This document shows positions 36,899 through 44,925 of a DNA stretch of 64,000 bases, piece after piece (position 1 is the stretch's first letter; each line of letters opens with the position of its first letter). This DNA is from Oscillospiraceae bacterium (GTDB lineage: Bacteria > Bacillota > Clostridia > Oscillospirales > Oscillospiraceae). The notes under the pieces were generated by a model. It did not search any database. It was not told where the DNA came from and saw nothing but the letters and a program-made list of their open reading frames with translations. The DNA is taken from contig JAHHRY010000001.1 in NCBI GenBank assembly GCA_020025535.1, forward strand, positions 124,001 through 188,000, read 5' to 3'. The translations under genes and the position numbers were made by a program.

Positions 36899-38227
36899 TT
36901 AGTTATGAACAGCAATGTCATTTGCGGAGAACACTTTGATTTGATACTTGCCGGCAAAACAATCCACAATGCCCTTGACGTCGATGGTCTTACCGTTGTA
37001 TGCATCCGCAGTAATGATGTTGCCGTCCGCATCCCGCAGAACAGTCGTGCGGATGTAAACTGTGATGCCATCCACCTCGCAGGTCAGGGTCATGGCACCC
37101 TTGGAAGAGCTGTCCTCTTTGTCAGTGGTATAGATGTCCACGACTTTCAGATTCTTCATTTCCAGGGAAGTGCACATTGCCAGTTCTGCATAGTCAAAGG
37201 TCATGGGACCTTCCTGACCATCAATGGTCACTTTGCTTTCAACAAATTTCTTGGCATCCGTCAGCTGATGTGCTGCCTTATGGCCGTCACTCAGCTTCTG
37301 GATGTTGTTGGGATCATCCGGCTTCATAGCGCGGTAGGACAGATCCGATACCTGATAGGTACCGCCGCCCTCGTAGAACTGGAGGGAGCCAACAATACGA
37401 ACCTCGTTGCCCACGGTCAGAATTTCCAGGCCTTCGCCGGAAAGATTGAAACCATAGTATACATACATACCGTAGTACATATTGGTTTCTGCATCGTATT
37501 CCTCAACATAAACGCCGTTCTTGCTGTTCATGGTGACAACACCGTTGAATGCAACCTTCTGGCCCTTATATTTTTCCAGATTGCACCGCAGTTCCTTCAG
37601 GGTCAGCTCTGTAGCCCCGCCATAGAAGAAATCAGGGTCCTTTTCACCGGAATAGATGTTGAGCTTTTCAGCCTCTGCCTGTGCAATTGCAGCCAGACAG
37701 ATCTGGCCATAAATACCGGCACCGGTATTGGAAGCAATTGCCAGACCGTTCTGCAGAATCTCAAGGTTCAGATTCCGATAGTCCTCGGATTCGGCCGTCT
37801 TGTACCAGACCCAAACCAGATATCTGCCGCCGGTGGAATCCGCATTCCATGTGGAGGTATCGGACTCGATCATAATGGAGGTAGCCTTGGACAGCTTTTC
37901 CTTTGTAAAGTTGGAAGCTGCTTTGCCGTACTCCTCGATCTTGCCGGTGGACTCGGGCGTGTTGATTGCCAGGAATCTGGCCTTCAGCACACCGGTTTCC
38001 ATCACGCTGGTGGGCACATTGAAATGCACCGTATCACCATCGACGAAGGTTTTCACGGTAACCTCCTGCTTTGCAGTGGAGGATTTCATATCCAGCTTTA
38101 CTTCCGAAACATAATCCACATGCTTCTGTTCCGGCTCGGAAGGCACCGAAGGCTGGTTCTTCTGGCAGCCGGCAAAACAGCCGACTGCCAGGAAAACAGC
38201 AATTAACAGGGTAAATATTTTTTTCAT
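36899..38227 (-). CDS. Thermonuclease-like (SNase) lipoprotein with C-terminal OB-fold-like domains
   Basis: The 442-residue protein has a signal peptide with lipobox FAGC (C21). Residues about 45-195 match staphylococcal nuclease: VDGDTVHF holds the calcium aspartates, ARFLAINTPE holds the arginine and glutamate equivalent to R35 and E43, and GGRYLVWVWY holds the R87 equivalent. The aspartate equivalent to D40 is replaced by asparagine. Residues about 220-440 look like two OB-fold domains. It would sit on the outer face of the membrane and could cut DNA or RNA. ATG 38227 has AAGGAA upstream. It lies eight bases after the solute-binding protein gene, so it belongs to the importer operon. Confidence 0.8.
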   Translation of the reverse strand: MKKIFTLLIAVFLAVGCFAGCQKNQPSVPSEPEQKHVDYVSEVKLDMKSSTAKQEVTVKTFVDGDTVHFNVPTSVMETGVLKARFLAINTPESTGKIEEYGKAASNFTKEKLSKATSIMIESDTSTWNADSTGGRYLVWVWYKTAESEDYRNLNLEILQNGLAIASNTGAGIYGQICLAAIAQAEAEKLNIYSGEKDPDFFYGGATELTLKELRCNLEKYKGQKVAFNGVVTMNSKNGVYVEEYDAETNMYYGMYVYYGFNLSGEGLEILTVGNEVRIVGSLQFYEGGGTYQVSDLSYRAMKPDDPNNIQKLSDGHKAAHQLTDAKKFVESKVTIDGQEGPMTFDYAELAMCTSLEMKNLKVVDIYTTDKEDSSSKGAMTLTCEVDGITVYIRTTVLRDADGNIITADAYNGKTIDVKGIVDCFAGKYQIKVFSANDIAVHN

Positions 38228-38235
38228 AGGATTCC

Positions 38236-39657
38236 TTATGTGCGATACTTGCACTCTTCAATGGCTTCTTCAAATGCCTTCTTGATGAATGCGTCAATGT
38301 CGCCAGCATCCTTGGCAACCATGCACTTCTGCAGCAGAGCACCTACCTGGTCACGGGCAGTGGAGGAACCGTTGAAAGCTGCGGAGGTGTAGTAAGCAGC
38401 CTCCTGCTCCAGACCAACCTTAACGCTCATAGCGGCGATATGGTTGCCGCCGTCAGCCTTGCTCAGGAAGTCGGCGTAAGCCTCAACGCTGGTGACAGAC
38501 TTCAGAACGGGAATGTAGCCGGACTTCATGGAGAACTCAGCCTGGAATTCCAGATTGGTGGTCAGGTACTTCACGAACAGCCAGGAAGCAACCACTTCCT
38601 GAGGATTCTTCTTATTGAAGATGCACAGGCTGGGGCCCTGAGAAATAACCTTGGGCTTATCAGGGTTCAGCTGGGGAACGGTAGTGATACCCACATCGAA
38701 AGGATACTTGCCCTCGCTGTTGGCATCGGGGCGCTGATGGGTTGCACCGGCGGAAGAGCCGATGGACATATAGCTTCTCTGGCCGGATTCTGCTTTGAAC
38801 AGGCCGGAGGTGTAAGCGCCGTAGATCTGCTGAGTGGTGACGTAACCCTTCTGATGCCACTCGCTGAAGCGCTTAACGAAAGCACGGTTGGTTTCGTTGT
38901 CGAACAGGAAATGCTCGCCGGTAGCGCTGGTGTAGTCGGAGCCGGACTGCTCACACATGGTGATGAACCAGTTGGACTCGGAGTCGTAGCCCAGAGGAAT
39001 GCTCTTGGGGTCGATTTCCTTGATCTTCTTGCAGACCTCTTCCATCTCGTCCCAGGTAGTGGGAACCTTCAGGTTATGCTCATCAAAGAAGGTCTTGTTG
39101 TAGTACAGGACCTCGGTGGACTTGGACAGAGGCAGAGTATACATCAGGCCGTCGCCATATGCCTTGCCTTCCTCATAGTAACCGGAAATGAAATCCTTCT
39201 GCTGAGCATCGGTCAGGCCCAGAACTTCGGTAGTGCCGTCAGCTCTCTTGACCTCGATGGTGCTGCCGATCAGGGTGTCCATGGGGACAACTGCCTTTGC
39301 AATATTGTACATTGCAACGTGGTCGGGATAGCAGTAAGCGATGTTGGGCTGACCGCCGACATTGATTTCGGTGCTGATCTGGTCACGCACGTCATCATAG
39401 CTGCCGACCTGCTTGTGCTCAATGTGGATGTTGGGATAGAGCTTATTGAACTCCGTAATGTACAGGTCCAGAACCTCTTTCAGGTTAGCGCCCATGGTGT
39501 GGTAGAAAGTGATGGTAACTTCACTTCCGTCATAACCGCCTTCGGGTACCACAAAGCCTGCTTCTGCCTTCTGGGGTCCCTTGTTACAAGCAGACAGCAT
39601 GCCCATGTTCAAAAGCATGACAGCCAGCAAGAGAACGCTCAAAATTTTCTTCTTCAT
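38236..39657 (-). CDS. ABC importer extracellular solute-binding lipoprotein (CUT1 / family 1)
   Basis: This 473-residue lipoprotein captures substrate for the adjacent permeases. The signal peptide ends in the lipobox LSAC with lipidated C24. The N-terminus of the mature domain (VTITFYHTMGANLKEV) and the overall length match the family 1 sugar-binding proteins, with some likeness to the glycerol-3-phosphate binder UgpB. Substrate cannot be decided from sequence. The ribosome site (GGAAGG) is a little far from the ATG. It follows the second permease gene by 57 bp. Confidence 0.88.
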   Translation of the reverse strand: MKKKILSVLLLAVMLLNMGMLSACNKGPQKAEAGFVVPEGGYDGSEVTITFYHTMGANLKEVLDLYITEFNKLYPNIHIEHKQVGSYDDVRDQISTEINVGGQPNIAYCYPDHVAMYNIAKAVVPMDTLIGSTIEVKRADGTTEVLGLTDAQQKDFISGYYEEGKAYGDGLMYTLPLSKSTEVLYYNKTFFDEHNLKVPTTWDEMEEVCKKIKEIDPKSIPLGYDSESNWFITMCEQSGSDYTSATGEHFLFDNETNRAFVKRFSEWHQKGYVTTQQIYGAYTSGLFKAESGQRSYMSIGSSAGATHQRPDANSEGKYPFDVGITTVPQLNPDKPKVISQGPSLCIFNKKNPQEVVASWLFVKYLTTNLEFQAEFSMKSGYIPVLKSVTSVEAYADFLSKADGGNHIAAMSVKVGLEQEAAYYTSAAFNGSSTARDQVGALLQKCMVAKDAGDIDAFIKKAFEEAIEECKYRT

Positions 39658-39714
39658 AATTTTGTTCTTGCTTCCTTCCTTTTCAGTTTTATGTTAAAGG
39701 CGAAGATTCGCCGA

Positions 39715-40611
39715 TTAACCCTTGATGCCGCTGCGGCTGACGCCGGACATGATATACTTTCTCAGGAAAATAAACACCAGGAACAGCGGAGCAGAGACGA
39801 TTGCAACGGCAGCCATCTGCACGGGGTAGTTGACATCACCGGTGGTATCGGTGAAGGCGTTGCGAAGGCCGTTGGTAATCATACGGTGTGCTTCATCGTT
39901 GGCAACCAGACGGGGCCAGATATAGGAGTTCCATGCGCCCATCATCTTCAGAATGGTAATGGAAATCAGGGTGGGCATGGCCAGAGGCACCATAACTTTC
40001 CACAGATACTTCAGGTCGCTGGTGCCGTCCACCTTGGCGGCCAGATACAGCTCGTTGGGAATCTGCAGGAAGTTCTGTCTCAGCAGGTAGATGTAGAACA
40101 CGCTCACCAGGAAGGGTACGATCAGGACGGTATAGGTGTTCATCCAGCCCAGCTGATTGACGGTGCTGTAGTTGGTGATGGTAAACAGCTCGCCGGGGAT
40201 CATCATGGTAGCCAGCAGTGCTGCGAACAGCGTGTTCTTGCCCTTAAACTCCAGACGGGCAAAGGCAAATGCAGACAGCACCGTAATGACGACGGAAAGA
40301 ATCGTGGAAACAATACCGACGATCATGGTGTTCTTAAAGAGCACGCCCAGATTAGCCGTGGTGAACGCATCCACATAGTTATGCAGGATAACCGTTCTGG
40401 GCCAGAGCGTGGGGATATTCAGCCGGTATTCCTCCAGGCTTTTCAGGGAGGAAATAATCATCCAGTAGAACGGGAAAAGGACAACAATTGCCATGGCGAT
40501 CAAGAACACGTAAACCACGAACTTGACCAGTACCTTTACAACCTTCTGTCTGAATGATGTCTGCTGCATGTTTTTTTCATGCATGGTTTCAATTGTATCA
40601 TTTTTAGACAT
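39715..40611 (-). CDS. ABC importer permease, MalG/UgpE type
   Basis: This 298-residue inner-membrane protein has six helices and the cytoplasmic EAA loop (residues near ELYLAAKVDGTSDLKYLWKV) that contacts the ATPase. It is the MalG-type half of a CUT1 permease; the short cytoplasmic N-terminus and C-terminal end fit that class. GAGGTG precedes the ATG, 10 bases after the stop of the partner permease. The pair forms the membrane channel of the importer. Confidence 0.93.
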   Translation of the reverse strand: MSKNDTIETMHEKNMQQTSFRQKVVKVLVKFVVYVFLIAMAIVVLFPFYWMIISSLKSLEEYRLNIPTLWPRTVILHNYVDAFTTANLGVLFKNTMIVGIVSTILSVVITVLSAFAFARLEFKGKNTLFAALLATMMIPGELFTITNYSTVNQLGWMNTYTVLIVPFLVSVFYIYLLRQNFLQIPNELYLAAKVDGTSDLKYLWKVMVPLAMPTLISITILKMMGAWNSYIWPRLVANDEAHRMITNGLRNAFTDTTGDVNYPVQMAAVAIVSAPLFLVFIFLRKYIMSGVSRSGIKG

Positions 40612-40621
40612 AAGGCACCTC

Positions 40622-41557
40622 TTAATAATGAACTCGCTTCTTGCTGACCTGCATATTGATCAGGGTAACAACAAGAATGATACCAAACAGGATCATAGCG
40701 GCGGCACTTGCACGGCCCTGGCTGTCGGTTTTCAGAGCGTCGTAAATAAAGCCGACCATGGTGTTAAGTCTTCCCTGATCACCGGTGGGGCCCATCTTCT
40801 CGCCGAAGATACCGACGATGCTGGTGTACTCCTTGAAGCCGCCGATGAAACCGGTAATGACAACGTAAGCCAGCATGGGAGAAAGCAGAGGCACGGTAAT
40901 ACGGGTGAACACTCTTCTGCGGGGAGTGCTGTCAACCTTGGCAGCATCGTAGTACTGCTTGTTGATGCTCTGCAAGCCGCCCAGCAGGACGAGGATCTTG
41001 AAGGGCAGGGCATTCCACACGATGTAAATGATCATAACCGCGATATTGGCCGTATAGGAGGAGCCCTGGTTGATCCAGTTGATTGCCTCGCCGCCAAAGA
41101 ACTCGATTACGTTGTTGACAATACCCACCGTATCGGGAAGGGAGCCGGGTGTCAGACCGACAATGTTAAACATTGCGGAGAACACCATGCCGATAGCAAT
41201 GGAGTTGGTCACATAGGGCAGGAAGAAGATGGTCTGCAGGATTTTCTGCAGAGGCTTGATAGAATTCAGTGCTACTGCAATCAGCAGTGCCAGGAAGGTA
41301 GAGATAGGAACGGTGGTAACGCACAGAAGCATGGTGTTTTTCAGGCAGTCCACAAACTTCTTGTACTTAACAACCTTCACGAAGTTGCCGAAGCCAAACT
41401 CGAAGCTGGCGCCGCCTACTGCCTCCAGGCCGCTGTAGCCTTCCAGGAAAGCCATTCTCACGGTATTGATAATCGGCCACACAGTGAACACGAGCAACAA
41501 TACAATCGCCGGCGACAGGTAGAGCCAGGCTTTCCACTGTTGTTTACTGTCAACCAT
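40622..41557 (-). CDS. ABC importer permease, MalF/UgpA type
   Basis: This 311-residue membrane protein is the MalF/UgpA half of the importer with six predicted helices. The EAA loop is QYYDAAKVDSTPRRRVFTRI. It lacks the extra periplasmic domain of Escherichia MalF, as is usual in Bacillota. Its ATG is one base after the ATPase stop codon, and the ribosome site GAGGTG is inside the end of the ATPase gene, so the two are coupled. Confidence 0.93.
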   Translation of the reverse strand: MVDSKQQWKAWLYLSPAIVLLLVFTVWPIINTVRMAFLEGYSGLEAVGGASFEFGFGNFVKVVKYKKFVDCLKNTMLLCVTTVPISTFLALLIAVALNSIKPLQKILQTIFFLPYVTNSIAIGMVFSAMFNIVGLTPGSLPDTVGIVNNVIEFFGGEAINWINQGSSYTANIAVMIIYIVWNALPFKILVLLGGLQSINKQYYDAAKVDSTPRRRVFTRITVPLLSPMLAYVVITGFIGGFKEYTSIVGIFGEKMGPTGDQGRLNTMVGFIYDALKTDSQGRASAAAMILFGIILVVTLINMQVSKKRVHY

Positions 41558-41558
41558 A

Positions 41559-42662
41559 TTATTTCACCTCGAAATGGATTCTCTCCTCATTTTCCTTATT
41601 GAAAATGAAAATCTTGTTGGGCTTCAGGCTGTAGCTGACATACTCCTGATTGGTATCGACCTTGTTTTCCGCATTGATGATGGAGCGGATAATGGGATTG
41701 ATGGAAGCCTCATTGGTAGAAACGATGCTGACATCACGGCCCATGACTTCCACGCTGCTCAGCTTGCAGTGGAAGGGACCGTTTTCATCCAGATTGAAGC
41801 CTTCGGGACGGATGCCCACATAAACTTCCTGATCCTGTACGCCGGGAGCGTCCATAACGGCATCCTCGCCAATGTAGATCTTGCCATCATGTACACGGCC
41901 GTTGAACACGTTGATAGGAGGTGTGCCCAGGAACTTGGCAACGAACAGATTGGTGGGATTGTCGTAAACTTCCTGAGGCTCACCGATCTGCTGCATAACG
42001 CCCAGCTTCATAACAACGATCAGGTCGGAAATGCTCATGGCCTCTTCCTGGTCGTGGGTAACAAAAACGGTGGTAATTTTGGTTTCTCTCTGGATTCTTC
42101 TGATTTCCTCACGGGTCTGCAGTCTCAGACGGGCATCCAGGTTGGACAGAGGCTCATCCAGCAGCAGAACACGGGGCATCTTGACCAGTGCACGGGCAAT
42201 AGCCACACGCTGCTGCTGACCGCCGGACAGTTCGCTGGGCTTACGATCCATCAGCTCATCGATCTGAACAAGCTTTGCGGCATAGTTGGCTCTTTCCAGC
42301 ATTTCTTCCTTGGTCATTTTGTCTTTGCCCTTGAGGTTCTGCAGAGGGAACAGAATGTTCTGCTTAACAGTCATGTGGGGATAGAGGGCGTAGTTCTGGA
42401 ACACCAGGCCAATGCCTCTGTTCTCAGTGGACAGCTCTGTCACATCGTCGTCGCCGAAGAAGATCTTACCGCTGGTAGGCTTCTGCAGGCCGCTGATCAT
42501 GTACAGAGTTGTGGACTTACCACAGCCAGAGGGTCCCAGCAGACCGATCAACTTGCCATCGGGGATGGTAAAATTGAAGTTATTAACTGCTACGACTTCC
42601 TCATTTGCCTTTTTGTTGCGGCTGGGGAAGATTTTTGTCAAGTTTTGCAATTCAACTTTCAT
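41559..42662 (-). CDS. ABC importer ATPase, MalK/UgpC/MsmX type
   Basis: This 367-residue ATPase energises the importer. Walker A GPSGCGKST, the signature LSGGQQQR, Walker B LLLDEPLSNLD and a C-terminal TOBE domain are all present. Many Bacillota CUT1 importers share one distant MsmX ATPase, so an ATPase gene at the head of the operon is notable. The start at 42662 has AGGAAAGGG upstream, next to an AT-rich palindrome that may be an operator. Confidence 0.94.
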   Translation of the reverse strand: MKVELQNLTKIFPSRNKKANEEVVAVNNFNFTIPDGKLIGLLGPSGCGKSTTLYMISGLQKPTSGKIFFGDDDVTELSTENRGIGLVFQNYALYPHMTVKQNILFPLQNLKGKDKMTKEEMLERANYAAKLVQIDELMDRKPSELSGGQQQRVAIARALVKMPRVLLLDEPLSNLDARLRLQTREEIRRIQRETKITTVFVTHDQEEAMSISDLIVVMKLGVMQQIGEPQEVYDNPTNLFVAKFLGTPPINVFNGRVHDGKIYIGEDAVMDAPGVQDQEVYVGIRPEGFNLDENGPFHCKLSSVEVMGRDVSIVSTNEASINPIIRSIINAENKVDTNQEYVSYSLKPNKIFIFNKENEERIHFEVK

Positions 42663-42679
42663 ACGATTCCCTTTCCTAA

Positions 42680-42698
42680 TATAAAAATAATTTTTATA
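42680..42698. promoter_or_regulatory. AT-rich palindrome before the ABC importer operon
   Basis: ATAAAAAT-A-ATTTTTAT, flanked by T and A, forms a perfect 19-base palindrome in the 5' leader directly upstream of the ribosome site. It could be an operator for a transcription factor. The regulator is unknown. Confidence 0.45.
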
Positions 42699-42710
42699 CT
42701 GAAAATTTTT

Positions 42711-42742
42711 TATGATACCACGCGTTCTTGCGTAAAATCAAC
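42711..42742 (-). promoter_or_regulatory. Promoter of the ABC importer operon
   Basis: On the minus strand TTGATT (42737-42742) and TATCAT (42713-42718) are 18 bp apart. The stretch from the -10 back through ACGCAA is nearly the same as one upstream of the RDD gene (43666-43693). Confidence 0.6.
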
Positions 42743-42745
42743 AGA

Positions 42746-43519
42746 TTAGTAGTCTTGCCGTGCTGCCTTTTCAGCATGCAATTTTTGTTTGTAATCGATG
42801 AGTGCCTGTTCACTCTCAAAGATCATCTGACTGCTCAGATCCACGGCCACGGTATTGGCAAGGAAATCGTGGATCAGAGAGCGGTTGTCGGAGGTTGCCA
42901 GCAGAATCACCTGCAGCACAATAATTGCGCCCAGAATCACAATGCCCACCACACCGATGGCATTGCCCAGAATCATCATAATAATCAAAACCGGAATCAT
43001 GGTTTCGATGGTAAACTTACCGAGGATCGTGCGGATAAACAGAGATACGGTATTGATCTTCACGCCGTCGGGCCGCATCAAAGCAACGCCGAAAATTTTC
43101 TTTCCCATAGTCTGACCATTTCCGAAGATCAGCGGCACAACAAACTCCCATCCAAGGAAGGCCAGCAAAAGGCTGATGGTCGTAATCAGCAGCGTCAGAT
43201 TCAGCACCATACTGTATGCATGCTGTGCATCGGGATCTTTGGAGAGAGCCTCGTTGGCTTTTTTGAGGGACGCATCATAGTCGCTGCGCTCCTGCTCCGA
43301 CATCTTGTCGTACTGTTCCTTGGTAAGGTCCAGCGAGATGCCGTACTCTTTGGCATACTTCTCGTAACAGCCATTGAGGGTATCGTGATAGCTGTCATAT
43401 CGCAGGACACTGGACAGCACCAGTGCAATGCCGATGGCCAGAATTACCAGCAGAATGCCATCAAAAATAAATGCAGAAATTCTCTTCCACATATTTGCCT
43501 TTTGAATATCAAATGTCAT
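42746..43519 (-). CDS. RDD-family integral membrane protein
   Basis: The 257-residue protein has four predicted helices with the RDD family marks: an arginine and aspartate in the first helix (RISAFIFDG) and a second conserved segment (TMGKKIFGVALMRPDG). Between the first two helices is a hydrophilic segment of about 75 residues, rich in charged and aromatic residues, larger than in minimal RDD proteins. Some RDD proteins are sodium/proton antiporters, most are uncharacterised. ATG 43519 with AAGGG upstream is preferred over an upstream in-frame start lacking a site. It lies just before the importer operon and shares a promoter motif with it. Confidence 0.8.
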   Translation of the reverse strand: MTFDIQKANMWKRISAFIFDGILLVILAIGIALVLSSVLRYDSYHDTLNGCYEKYAKEYGISLDLTKEQYDKMSEQERSDYDASLKKANEALSKDPDAQHAYSMVLNLTLLITTISLLLAFLGWEFVVPLIFGNGQTMGKKIFGVALMRPDGVKINTVSLFIRTILGKFTIETMIPVLIIMMILGNAIGVVGIVILGAIIVLQVILLATSDNRSLIHDFLANTVAVDLSSQMIFESEQALIDYKQKLHAEKAARQDY

Positions 43520-43545
43520 GTAACAGTTCCCTTCCCGGAAATATC

Positions 43546-43586
43546 GCTTAAAAATGGGGTGCAAAACAGACTCCCGATTTTTAAGC
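43546..43586 (-). promoter_or_regulatory. Hairpin in the leader of the RDD gene
   Basis: GCTTAAAAAT (43546-43555) pairs with ATTTTTAAGC (43577-43586), extended inward by GGG/CCC with a bulge. It lies 27 bases before the start codon and could affect mRNA stability or translation. Confidence 0.45.
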
Positions 43587-43601
43587 AAACCGGAGAGTCC
43601 A

Positions 43602-43624
43602 CAAAAAACTGGTGTATATCACCA
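43602..43624 (-). terminator. Small terminator-like hairpin between the PHP and RDD genes
   Basis: On the minus strand TGGTG pairs with CACCA around a 5-nt loop and is followed by GTTTTTTG. It could end the PHP transcript or attenuate the RDD transcript, since a possible promoter lies upstream of it at 43666-43693. Confidence 0.5.
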
Positions 43625-43665
43625 AATCATAGCCAAAGGTGCTACTTCCGCAACATCTCACGTTG

Positions 43666-43693
43666 TATGATACCACAAGTTGCGTCAAAAATC
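43666..43693 (-). promoter_or_regulatory. Putative promoter of the RDD gene
   Basis: The minus strand carries GTGGTATCATA preceded by ACGCAA, almost the same element as at 42711-42742. TATCAT would be the -10; the -35 is poor. Confidence 0.45.
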
Positions 43694-43742
43694 TACACTA
43701 ATTTTCAAGAATTCCTGCGATTCTGGCTTCGTTTACAATTTT

Positions 43743-44591
43743 TCACATTTTTTGTACATCCCTCAGCCGCTCGAGGCAGGAAAAAGGAATGGCCAGATTG
43801 CCTTTTCCCCTTCCCAGACGGATATCCGGCTTATTCGCCCCGTGAAAATCGCTGCCGCCGCTGGGCAGAAGATCATATTTCTTTGCCGTCATGGCTGCCA
43901 GTTCCGTGGTCTCCTCATCATAGGTCGAATACAGGATCTCCATACCGTTCAGTCCTCTCTTCTTCGCCTGTCGAAGGAATCCCGGCACCTGCTCTTTCGG
44001 GAGACTGAGATACGGATGCGCCAAAACAGCCACCGAACCAATCGACCTGATAAAGGAAATCACCTCAAACACATCCGGCTTAGGTGGTTCCCGGTAGAAG
44101 CCCCCCGTTTTGGACAGGAGCGTTTTGAATGCTTCTTTGACAGAAGTGGTGTAGCCCTTTTCCATCAAGGCCGCCGCAATATGCGCCCGATTCAGTTGCC
44201 CGTTAGGCGTAGAAGCCTTGATCCGTTCAAAATCCAGATGGTAGCCGGCTTTTCCCAGCGCTTCCACCAGATTTCTGTTGCTTTCTTCCTTCATCTGCAG
44301 ATACGGTTCCAGCAATTCGGTCACGGACGCAAAATACTGCGGTTTCAAAAAAAGTCCCAGCATATGCAGCTCCGTGCCCTCGTAATCCGTGGAAAACTCA
44401 ATACCCGGAACCGCTTCCACATTTGTGTTTTCTGCTGCCGCCATAAATTCCGGCAGTCCAGCAACCGTATTATGATCGCACAGGGCAACGCCGGACAGGC
44501 CGATTTCCTGTGCTTCCTCAATCAGCTGTGCAGGCGTATAGGTGCCGTCCGAAAAGACGGAGTGTGTATGCAAATCGCATAATTTTTCCAT
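43743..44591 (-). CDS. PHP-domain phosphoesterase (TrpH/RNase AM-like)
   Basis: The 282-residue protein has the metal-binding motifs of the PHP superfamily: DLHTHSVFSDG (residues 7-17), CDHNTVAG, the glutamate in GIEFST, and histidine pairs later (HPYLSLP and DFHGAN). The length fits the YciV/TrpH group, whose studied members are 3',5'-nucleotide bisphosphate phosphatases or 5'-3' exoribonucleases (RNase AM). The exact substrate is unclear. It has a promoter at 44632-44661 and diverges from the iron/cobalamin-type importer operon. Confidence 0.87.
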   Translation of the reverse strand: MEKLCDLHTHSVFSDGTYTPAQLIEEAQEIGLSGVALCDHNTVAGLPEFMAAAENTNVEAVPGIEFSTDYEGTELHMLGLFLKPQYFASVTELLEPYLQMKEESNRNLVEALGKAGYHLDFERIKASTPNGQLNRAHIAAALMEKGYTTSVKEAFKTLLSKTGGFYREPPKPDVFEVISFIRSIGSVAVLAHPYLSLPKEQVPGFLRQAKKRGLNGMEILYSTYDEETTELAAMTAKKYDLLPSGGSDFHGANKPDIRLGRGKGNLAIPFSCLERLRDVQKM

Positions 44592-44631
44592 TTCTGTTCA
44601 CGCCTTTCCTGTCTCCCGGGGATCTCCCCCC

Positions 44632-44661
44632 ATTATAATGGTATTGCAATACAGTATACAA
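44632..44661 (-). promoter_or_regulatory. Promoter of the PHP gene
   Basis: On the minus strand TTGTAT (44656-44661) and TATAAT (44632-44637) are 18 bp apart, about 40 bases before the start codon. Confidence 0.75.
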
Positions 44662-44749
44662 ATTCTTCTGCCAAAACGCAATACCTGCGATTTGTTTTCT
44701 GCAGATTCTGCAACATTTTTCTTCCTTCTTCGGATTTTTTATCTTCCAA

Positions 44750-44778
44750 TTGACAAATTTTTGAGAATTTGATACAAT
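44750..44778 (+). promoter_or_regulatory. Sigma-A promoter of the FepB/FecCD-cysG operon
   Basis: TTGACA (44750-44755) and TACAAT (44773-44778) are 17 bp apart, a near-consensus promoter about 148 bases before the first start codon. Confidence 0.88.
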
Positions 44779-44785
44779 ACAGCTG

Positions 44786-44925
44786 AAAATTGAGATATGC
44801 CGGATCGCATAGGTCGATAAAGGGCTTTAAAATGATCTCTCTTTCCATTTGCGGGAGGAGGATTTTTGTACCCTTTTCCCTGCGACCGGTTTTTTTATTT
44901 TTTCAAATCACCAAAAGGAGCCTTT
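44786..44925 (+). promoter_or_regulatory. Structured leader of the metal/cofactor importer operon
   Basis: The leader of about 140 nt can form a 5' stem (GAGAT 44792-44796 with ATCTC 44835-44839) and a second imperfect stem (GCGGGAGGAGG 44851-44861 with CCCTTTTCCC-TGC to 44883). A T-run (44890-44896) comes six bases later. That could be a conditional terminator. It does not match a cobalamin, FMN or other riboswitch that I can recognise. The 333-bp gap 44592-44925 also holds the PHP promoter. Confidence 0.4.

Noticed and set aside
44786-44925. Cobalamin riboswitch before the FepB-like gene
   Set aside because: The leader is shorter than a usual cobalamin riboswitch and the conserved B12-box could not be found.
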